Assembly: GCA_044432805.1 (NCBI GenBank)
Contig: JAWXUI010000050.1
Coordinates: 1 to 5,742 of the forward strand
Origin: CAYJEO01 sp044432805
GTDB lineage: Bacteria; Bacillota_I; Bacilli_A; RF39; UBA660
DNA length: 5,742 bases
Direction: 5' to 3'
In this document: piece after piece, positions 1 to 4,750 of the stretch
How positions within the stretch are numbered: position 1 is the first letter of the stretch
Layout of the letters: every line of letters begins with the position of its first letter
The notes under the pieces: model-generated
Told to the model about the DNA's origin: nothing
What the model saw: only the letters and a program-made list of their open reading frames with translations
The model's database searches: none
Program-made: the position numbers and the translations under genes

Positions 1-1492
1 ATAATGTAATTATAATCATTCTTAAAATAAATGGTTTATTACCTATATTATATAGTTCAACATAGCTATCGTTTATTATTTCTTCGTGATTTACAAATGA
101 TAAATAAAAATCTAAAAATTCATTAAATACTTCGTTATCTGATATGTCTCTTAGTGTATATGAATATGTTGAGTCTAAACTAAATTCATAATCAACTTTC
201 ATGTCAGCAAATTCAGTTGTTTTATAATAATTATAAATTTCTTTGTCTACTACAATGACGTTATCGCTATCTATGTTTTTTATTAAAGTTTCTAAATCAT
301 CATATTGTTTTGTCTCAATATTTAATTTTGTTAAATATTCATCTACTTTACTGTTTTTTATTGTTAAAACTTTTTCATTAGTTATAGAATAAATTGAATT
401 TACTGTTATATTGTAATTATTATTAGATAAAATAATTACATCTTCATCTACAAAAGATACAGTATTATAAACATCCATATCATAGTCTACTGTGTAAGCA
501 TTGTTGAAATAAAAATCAATTTCATTTGAATTAAATGCATTTGTTAGTTCTTCAATATTATTGTATTTTTGAAAGTTTATTTCAACTCCAGATATTAATG
601 AAAATGATTTTATAAATCCCGAATTAACACCTAATAAGCTTCCCATTAATGTAGTGTCATAAGGAAGCGTATCAACAAATCCATACGTATATCTTTTACT
701 TCTAAAATCCACTTCTTCTTTTTCTGTTGTATCAGCAAAGTTAAAGTAACTATATGATAAATAGTTATTAAATGAATCAGTTAAATTTTTACTTGACCAA
801 TTATTATAATATTTTGTTAAAATACTGTTTAAACGATCTTCATCAGCTAATGATATTACGTAATCTTCAGTCATTTCAGTAATATTATAAGCTATATTAT
901 AGTCGTCACTTTCTATAATTACATCTAAAAATGGTAATTTAGGTAGTATACTTGCATCTACATCCAAATTATCATATGCTTCTAATAATTCTTCATAGTT
1001 ATCATATCCAACAAAGCTTACATTAGTACTTCCTGTTAAATATTTATTTGCATCTTCCATTTTTGTACTTAAAACACCTATTTTGAAATTTTTTATTTCA
1101 TCTATTTCATAGCTATTGTTATTTTTAGTTATTAGCGCATAATTATCTTGATAAAGAAAAATATCATTATCTGTCGCTTCATTTACGACTGTTATTGCAT
1201 ATTCTGCAGTTGTTGTATCTCCATAGTCAAAAGAATTTTTATTAAATGTTAATCCTGTATCTTCTTCTAAACTATTTAAAAAGTCAAAAACAATCCCAGT
1301 TCCACTGTAGTTAATTATTGATACTTCATTAATAATTGATAAATCTATTAAATTATTTTTATTACTTTCAATCCATTGTCTATCTAAAACAGTAAGTGAT
1401 GTGTTTTCATCTTGTGCTGTAAAATAGTAATATACTCCTCCAGCAATTATTAAAAATAAAATTATAAAAATTATATTTCTTTTCTTTTTCAT
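1..1492 (-). CDS. Membrane-anchored tandem solute-binding-like sensor protein (3' end cut by the window edge)
   Basis: The reading frame opens at ATG 1492 and stays open for 497 codons to base 1, so the C-terminus is missing. A GAGG ribosome site (1498-1501) directly follows the stop of the upstream gene and sets the start. A Lys/Arg-rich N-terminus precedes one hydrophobic segment (about residues 6-24). A secreted region follows with two parts resembling family 3 solute-binding proteins. The first has LTVLDRQWIESNK (33-45) and a GIVFDFLN...TGL segment (66-81). The second begins at YTYGFVDTLPYD (268-279) and runs to about 480. A second hydrophobic stretch starts at 487 and is cut off. Known proteins with an anchor, tandem binding domains and a second membrane helix usually carry a cytoplasmic GGDEF, EAL or kinase domain. 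That output domain is inferred, not seen. The protein is rich in Asn, Asp and Tyr. The fold call rests on pattern memory and is moderately sure. Confidence 0.65.
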   Translation of the reverse strand, partial: MKKKRNIIFIILFLIIAGGVYYYFTAQDENTSLTVLDRQWIESNKNNLIDLSIINEVSIINYSGTGIVFDFLNSLEEDTGLTFNKNSFDYGDTTTAEYAITVVNEATDNDIFLYQDNYALITKNNNSYEIDEIKNFKIGVLSTKMEDANKYLTGSTNVSFVGYDNYEELLEAYDNLDVDASILPKLPFLDVIIESDDYNIAYNITEMTEDYVISLADEDRLNSILTKYYNNWSSKNLTDSFNNYLSYSYFNFADTTEKEEVDFRSKRYTYGFVDTLPYDTTLMGSLLGVNSGFIKSFSLISGVEINFQKYNNIEELTNAFNSNEIDFYFNNAYTVDYDMDVYNTVSFVDEDVIILSNNNYNITVNSIYSITNEKVLTIKNSKVDEYLTKLNIETKQYDDLETLIKNIDSDNVIVVDKEIYNYYKTTEFADMKVDYEFSLDSTYSYTLRDISDNEVFNEFLDFYLSFVNHEEIINDSYVELYNIGNKPFILRMIIITL

Positions 1493-1501
1493 AAATACCT
1501 C

Positions 1502-1957
1502 TTATCCATTATTAGTCCATGAAAAAGTGTCATTTGTATTATGCTTATATCCAATTGACGGATAATTTGTTAATTCACTATTTTCGTTTGTAATAATTAT
1601 TTGTAAATCATAATATGCTATTTCTTCTGTTGAAAGCGCTGATAATAATGATTCACTTGTTAATGTTTTAATTGTTGCTAAGTCTGTACCATCTATTACT
1701 TCTACACTTATTGTTATAATTTTTCCAATTAAGTCATATGTAACTTCAACTACATTTTCATTAGCTTTTATTAAATTTTTTATTTCTTCAGTTGTTGTAG
1801 TAGATATTGCTACTTCTTCAATTCCGTCTAATCTATCTCCATAAGAGTCTCCAGATGGAAATAGCATTTTTAAAAACCAATATGCAAATATGCATACAAG
1901 TATTAATAATATTGTTGCTAATATTAGTGCAACTTTATGTTTTTTTATAAATTTCAT
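1502..1957 (-). CDS. Small membrane-anchored extracytoplasmic protein of unknown function
   Basis: A 151-residue protein that I cannot assign to a named family. A basic N-terminus (KFIKKHK) leads into one membrane helix at about residues 9-28. The soluble part, predicted to lie outside the cell, starts with a polar, Thr-rich linker (about 35-60). An alternating strand/helix/strand region follows (about 65-124: NENVVEVTY, GKIITISVEV, a helix at 94-110, YYDLQIIIT). The tail holds YPSIGYK and ends in FSWTNN, which looks like a conserved end motif. The start has an excellent ribosome site, GAGGTGA at 1961-1967, and a strong promoter just upstream. It is the first gene of a two-gene operon: its TAA is followed after 9 bases by the start of the tandem solute-binding-like protein. 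A role as its extracellular partner is possible but unproven. The secondary-structure description is by eye. Confidence 0.8.
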   Translation of the reverse strand: MKFIKKHKVALILATILLILVCIFAYWFLKMLFPSGDSYGDRLDGIEEVAISTTTTEEIKNLIKANENVVEVTYDLIGKIITISVEVIDGTDLATIKTLTSESLLSALSTEEIAYYDLQIIITNENSELTNYPSIGYKHNTNDTFSWTNNG

Positions 1958-1978
1958 GTTTCACCTCGGCTATTATAT

Positions 1979-2007
1979 ATTATACTATATATTTATAAAC
2001 ATTGCAA
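1979..2007 (-). promoter_or_regulatory. Sigma-A-type promoter for the two-gene sensor operon
   Basis: On the minus strand a -35 box TTGCAA (2002-2007) is separated by 17 bases from a perfect -10 box TATAAT (1979-1984). Transcription would start near 1972, giving a leader of only about 15 bases that is mostly ribosome site. It lies between the terminator of the ytxH-like gene and the start codon at 1957. Confidence 0.8.
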
Positions 2008-2014
2008 AATATTT

Positions 2015-2039
2015 AAAAAAACGAAATATTATTTCGTTT
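2015..2039 (-). terminator. Intrinsic terminator of the envelope operon, overlapping the stop codon
   Basis: On the minus strand AAACGAAAT (2039-2031) and ATTTCGTTT (2027-2019) form a perfect 9-bp stem with a 3-base AAT loop. The last three bases of the 3' arm and the bases after it make a run of seven T (2021-2015). The 5' arm lies in the last codons of the ytxH-like gene and the TAA (2031-2029) sits at the stem top, so stop and terminator share bases. The stem is AT-rich and may be modest in strength. Confidence 0.75.
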
Positions 2040-2433
2040 CTTCTTTTAGTTTTGCTAATACTTCTTCTGTAACTTCGATTGCTTTTTCTTTTGCACTTTT
2101 TGCTGCTTCTTCTAAAACTGGTGTTCCTTTTTTAACTGCATATTCAACTAAGTCACTTGCCATATTTTCAATTTGAGATGCTTTTTTCTTAGCATATTTT
2201 AATACTTTTTCTTTATCTAAGTCTTCTAATTCAATTTTAATATCTTCAATCATTGTTTCAATTTTGATTTTTACTTCTTCTACATCAACTTCTTTTGCGC
2301 GATCTAATAATTCATCAAATTTTATTTTCAAGTCTTTTCTTGTTTCGCTTCCTTTTTTAGGTGCGAATAAGAAACCAAGTCCTATTCCTACTACTGCTCC
2401 TGCTGCGAATGTTCTAATTTTACCTTTTTTCAT
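2029..2433 (-). CDS. YtxH-like protein
   Basis: A 134-residue protein matching the YtxH family. A Gly/Ala-rich hydrophobic N-terminal segment (about 8-24, with GAVVGIGLGF) runs into the hallmark LFAPKKGSETR (22-32). A long, highly charged Lys/Glu helical region fills about 33-134 and looks like coiled coil. YtxH proteins are membrane-associated and widespread in Bacillota. In Bacillus subtilis ytxH follows the DUF948 gene ytxG in a stress-controlled operon, and the exact biochemical role is unclear. Here it also directly follows a DUF948-type gene, with 2 bases between stop and start, which supports the call. Its ribosome site AAAGGGA lies inside the end of the upstream gene, so translation is probably coupled. 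It is the last gene of the operon and ends in a terminator. The family hit is strong; the function is not known from sequence. Confidence 0.88.
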   Translation of the reverse strand: MKKGKIRTFAAGAVVGIGLGFLFAPKKGSETRKDLKIKFDELLDRAKEVDVEEVKIKIETMIEDIKIELEDLDKEKVLKYAKKKASQIENMASDLVEYAVKKGTPVLEEAAKSAKEKAIEVTEEVLAKLKEETK

Positions 2434-2435
2434 AT

Positions 2436-2711
2436 TTATTTCCCTTTCTTTTTGCTAAAAAAGCCTATAATTTTATCGTTTATTAGCGATACAGATACTT
2501 CTGTTATTCTAGATATTGTTTCACTCGTCATATCAACAACATCAAATATTCCGTTTAATTTTTTTAATTTATTTTCTGTGTCATCAACTATAACATTTAC
2601 TCTTTTTGATGTTGATATTAATCTTATTACTAATATTATAGTCGAAATTAATAAAACTATTAATAAAATGTAAATTATGATCTGAAAAAATTCGTCTAAA
2701 GATACCACCAT
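2436..2711 (-). CDS. DUF948 (YtxG-like) single-pass membrane protein
   Basis: A 91-residue protein with the layout of DUF948 proteins. A short N-terminus is followed by a hydrophobic helix (about 9-31), then a basic SKR (34-36), and an amphipathic region with VNVIVDDTENKLKKL (38-52) that probably continues as coiled coil. The tail is basic (FSKKKGK). DUF948 proteins are about this size; Bacillus subtilis YtxG is the best-known one and is encoded next to YtxH, as here. The start at 2711 follows an AGGGGG ribosome site (2722-2727) inside the end of the upstream gene, with 3 bases between that gene's stop codon and this ATG. A GTG at codon 2 is a less likely start. The C-terminal part probably faces the cytoplasm or lies along the membrane; topology cannot be settled from sequence alone. 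Confidence 0.82.
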   Translation of the reverse strand: MVVSLDEFFQIIIYILLIVLLISTIILVIRLISTSKRVNVIVDDTENKLKKLNGIFDVVDMTSETISRITEVSVSLINDKIIGFFSKKKGK

Positions 2712-2714
2712 TGC

Positions 2715-3362
2715 TTATTCGCCCCCTTCGTACATAGAATCTATTAATTCAAATAAATCTTGTTCTAATTCAATTGTTTTTTCTAGTTGGTCAATCGCTT
2801 CAATTAATTCTTCTGCTTTTTGTACTTTATCTTGTTTTGGTTTTATTTCTAATTCCTCATCGTCTTTTAGAAAAATTGAAGTATTTCCAAATAATGTGCT
2901 TTCTAATTCATCTTCTAAAGTTCCATATGCTTTTTTTCTTACTGTATCGATTGGAGATTCTAAATCATCATGTCTTTTTTCTACTATATCTTCTTTTACA
3001 TAGTTTTTATCTAACATACCGTATATAGGAGAGATAATTGGAGTTGGTTTGAATTCTTTTTTATCTTGTTTTTCTTGTTTTACTTCTTGCTTATAAAGTC
3101 TAGGTTGATAAGTTGGCTTTATTGGTTCTTCAAATAGTATTTCTTCTATTTCTGGTTTGAAATCTTCTTCATCAAAAAATAGAGTTTGTTTTTTTACAGG
3201 AATTTCATCTTGTATTGGCGGAACTTCGATTTCTACTGGTTTTTTTTCTGGTTCATTTACAACTGGAGATGGAATTTCAACTTGAACGACTTCTTTTTTT
3301 ATCGGCGTTACTTCTTCTACTTCTTCTGTAAAAATATTTTTTATTTTATCCATGAATTTCAT
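2715..3362 (-). CDS. Acidic Pro/Glu-rich protein with N-terminal amphipathic segment, unknown function
   Basis: A 215-residue protein with no family name that I can give. The N-terminus MKFMDKIKNIF followed by EEVEEV looks like the membrane-binding amphipathic helix plus acidic linker seen at the start of SepF cell-division proteins, but no SepF domain follows. Residues 20-80 are rich in Pro, Glu, Val and Lys (VEIPSPVV, EIEVPPIQDEIP) and are probably disordered. A likely conserved core follows: FKPTPIISPIYGMLDKNY (104-121) and VRKKAYGTLEDELES (141-155). Residues 178-208 form a charged heptad-like helix. There is no signal peptide or membrane helix, so it is probably cytoplasmic and membrane-peripheral. 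The start at 3362 has a strong AAGGGGGA site (3369-3376); Met4 is a weaker alternative. It lies 12 bases after the lipoprotein gene. An adaptor or scaffold role is inferred. Confidence 0.85.
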   Translation of the reverse strand: MKFMDKIKNIFTEEVEEVTPIKKEVVQVEIPSPVVNEPEKKPVEIEVPPIQDEIPVKKQTLFFDEEDFKPEIEEILFEEPIKPTYQPRLYKQEVKQEKQDKKEFKPTPIISPIYGMLDKNYVKEDIVEKRHDDLESPIDTVRKKAYGTLEDELESTLFGNTSIFLKDDEELEIKPKQDKVQKAEELIEAIDQLEKTIELEQDLFELIDSMYEGGE

Positions 3363-3374
3363 ATTTTATCCCCC

Positions 3375-3974
3375 TTATTCTTCCTCAACTATTCCTAAAA
3401 AATTTGAAGATTCTTGATTTGATTCGAAGATGTCATATCTTTCTTCTTTTTCCGTAAAGAATTCTTCATCAAGCATTAAATTAATTATATCGTTATTAAA
3501 TTTAACAGTTGATAATATATATGATGCGTTTAATACGACGTCATTTATATCTTCCTTTTGTACCAAAGCTTCTATTTTTGAGTAATTATACATAAATTCT
3601 ATTAAATAGTTTCCGTCTACTTCATTTATTTCTATATATCCACATTTATCATTTGAAGTTATTTCTTTTGAATAATATGATTCATTATTTTCTTCATATG
3701 TACATTCATTTTTATAATAATAACTTATTGCATCGATATATAAATAATAATAGTTTCCGTTACTGTATAATTTATCGTTTAGATCGCTTGAATCAATATA
3801 TATAACTCCTCGTGGTATATAATACTTATATCCACTTCCAACACGGTTATATAATTCATTATCTTTTGATAATACAACATTTACTATGTTATCAATGTTA
3901 TCTGTATCAATTCGAACAACAGAGCAACCTGTTAATAGAATTGATAATAATAGAAACAAGACAATTTTTTTCAT
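3375..3974 (-). CDS. Predicted lipoprotein, Tyr/Asn-rich, unknown function
   Basis: A 199-residue protein with a clear type II signal peptide: KK at 2-3, a hydrophobic core at 4-14 and lipobox L14-T15-G16-C17. Lipidation and cleavage at Cys17 would tether it to the outer face of the membrane. The mature part holds a YKYYIPRGV segment (49-57), Tyr-rich strands (75-87), two cysteines (C91 and C111) that could form a disulfide, and a helical acidic C-terminus with EEFFTEKEERYDIFES (170-185). I recognise no named domain. The start at 3974 is set by the ribosome site AGAGGTGG (3978-3985). It is the first gene of the operon that continues with the acidic protein, the DUF948 protein and the YtxH-like protein, which fits a role in the cell envelope. 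Function is unknown. Confidence 0.85.
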   Translation of the reverse strand: MKKIVLFLLLSILLTGCSVVRIDTDNIDNIVNVVLSKDNELYNRVGSGYKYYIPRGVIYIDSSDLNDKLYSNGNYYYLYIDAISYYYKNECTYEENNESYYSKEITSNDKCGYIEINEVDGNYLIEFMYNYSKIEALVQKEDINDVVLNASYILSTVKFNNDIINLMLDEEFFTEKEERYDIFESNQESSNFLGIVEEE

Positions 3975-3994
3975 ATGCCACCTCTATTGTCATA

Positions 3995-4003
3995 ATTATA
4001 TCA
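3995..4003 (-). promoter_or_regulatory. Extended -10 promoter of the lipoprotein/YtxGH-like operon
   Basis: The minus strand reads TGATATAAT, a perfect -10 box (3995-4000) with the TG of an extended -10 one base upstream. There is no good -35 box: the place 17 bases upstream is an uninterrupted T tract (about 4018-4023), which could act as an UP-like element. Transcription would start near 3988, about 14 bases before the ATG, leaving a leader that is almost only ribosome site. Confidence 0.65.
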
Positions 4004-4014
4004 AATATACTATG

Positions 4015-4037
4015 ATAAAAAAAGTTTATTTTTTTAT
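4015..4037 (-). terminator. Possible weak A/T-only hairpin terminator after trmB
   Basis: A perfect 9-bp inverted repeat of A and T only (ATAAAAAAA at 4015-4023, TTTTTTTAT at 4029-4037, 5-base loop) lies 18 bases past the trmB stop. In the trmB direction it reads A-tract, loop, T-tract. It lacks a GC stem, so it may terminate poorly, and trmB transcripts could run on into the lipoprotein operon. It could equally be part of the upstream region of the next promoter. Confidence 0.3.
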
Positions 4038-4055
4038 TTGACGTAAATAGTATGT

Positions 4056-4682
4056 CTACTTGTTTACTTCGATCATATATATTGGTTGACCTAAATTATG
4101 AAATTTCTTTTCGTATTCTGTTTGTATGTTTTTGCTTATATCGTCATTATATAAGTCTAAACTTATTTTTTCTATTTTATATTTATAATCTGTTAATGAT
4201 ACAACGGAAAATTCAAATAATTTTCTATTGTCAGTTTTCATTATAATGTGTTTTTTGTCTTTAAATATAAAATCATATCTTTTTAAAAATTCTAAACTAG
4301 TTAATCTTCTATGTTCATGTCTGTTTTTTGGCCATGGATCAGAGAAGTTTAAATAAAGTGTGTCTATTTCGTTTGCAAATATTTCTTCTATTTCTGTTGC
4401 GTCGAATCTGATAAATTTTAAATTTGTTAATTCTGTTACATCATTTTCTAAGGCTCTTACTAAAACACTGTCAAATTTTTCGATTCCAATAAAGTTAATA
4501 TTAGGATATTTTCTTGCGTTTTCTATTATGAATTTACCTTTTCCCATCCCTATTTCTAAATGAATAGGAAAGTCATTATTGAAAATTGTTTTTATTTTCC
4601 CTTTATAATCTTTTGGATTGTTTATTACATGTGCATTGTTTTTTATTGTTTCACTTGCACCTTTTACATTTCTTAATCGCAT
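4056..4682 (-). CDS. trmB: tRNA (guanine-N7-)-methyltransferase TrmB
   Basis: This enzyme moves a methyl group from S-adenosylmethionine to N7 of G46 in the variable loop of tRNAs and acts in the cytoplasm. The 208-residue length is normal for the family. Visible motifs are the SAM-binding EIGMGKGKF (43-51), the acidic end of the next strand in FIGIEKFD (64-71), the substrate/catalytic signature NFSDPWPKNRH with RRLTS (112-129), KTDN (149-152) and the C-terminal TEYEKKF (188-194). The position before RRLTS is His124, where Lys is more usual; this is probably neutral. The start at 4682 has AGGTGA (4687-4692) and a promoter just upstream. The gene seems to be its own transcription unit: a terminator lies before it and a new promoter after it. 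The stop codon is TAG, the only one here that is not TAA. Confidence 0.97.
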   Translation of the reverse strand: MRLRNVKGASETIKNNAHVINNPKDYKGKIKTIFNNDFPIHLEIGMGKGKFIIENARKYPNINFIGIEKFDSVLVRALENDVTELTNLKFIRFDATEIEEIFANEIDTLYLNFSDPWPKNRHEHRRLTSLEFLKRYDFIFKDKKHIIMKTDNRKLFEFSVVSLTDYKYKIEKISLDLYNDDISKNIQTEYEKKFHNLGQPIYMIEVNK

Positions 4683-4697
4683 TTAATCACCTATACA

Positions 4698-4725
4698 ATT
4701 ATACCATATATTCATATTTTGTTAA
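4698..4725 (-). promoter_or_regulatory. trmB promoter
   Basis: On the minus strand TTAACA (4720-4725, 5 of 6 to consensus) and a perfect TATAAT (4698-4703) are 16 bases apart, and the -10 is preceded by TGG, giving an extended -10. The predicted start near 4691 leaves a leader of only about 9 bases, so the ribosome site AGGTGA would be at the very 5' end of the transcript. Confidence 0.8.
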
Positions 4726-4750
4726 AATAAAAAGCAGTTTATACTGCTTT
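4722..4750 (-). terminator. Intrinsic terminator of the S51-like/transglutaminase-like gene
   Basis: The arms AAAGCAGT and ACTGCTTT (4731-4738 and 4743-4750) form a perfect 8-bp stem with a 4-base loop, followed on the minus strand by TTATTTT. The first stem base is the last A of the TAA stop codon (4752-4750). On the plus strand no T-run follows, so it acts in one direction. It separates this gene from trmB. Confidence 0.9.

Noticed and set aside
1890..2176. Plus-strand open frames over the sensor operon promoter and ytxH-like gene
   Set aside because: They are hydrophobic or low-complexity antisense frames of real minus-strand genes and lack ribosome sites.
2264..3398. Plus-strand Ser/Thr- or Phe/Leu-rich open frames
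   Set aside because: Their composition is what antisense reading of Lys/Glu-rich genes gives, and each lies over a better-supported minus-strand gene.
4031..4075. A GC-containing hairpin terminator right after trmB (GTAAA...TTTAC with inner AGTA/TACT)
   Set aside because: The stem is short and bulged and is not followed directly by a T-run; the next T-run is over 15 bases away.
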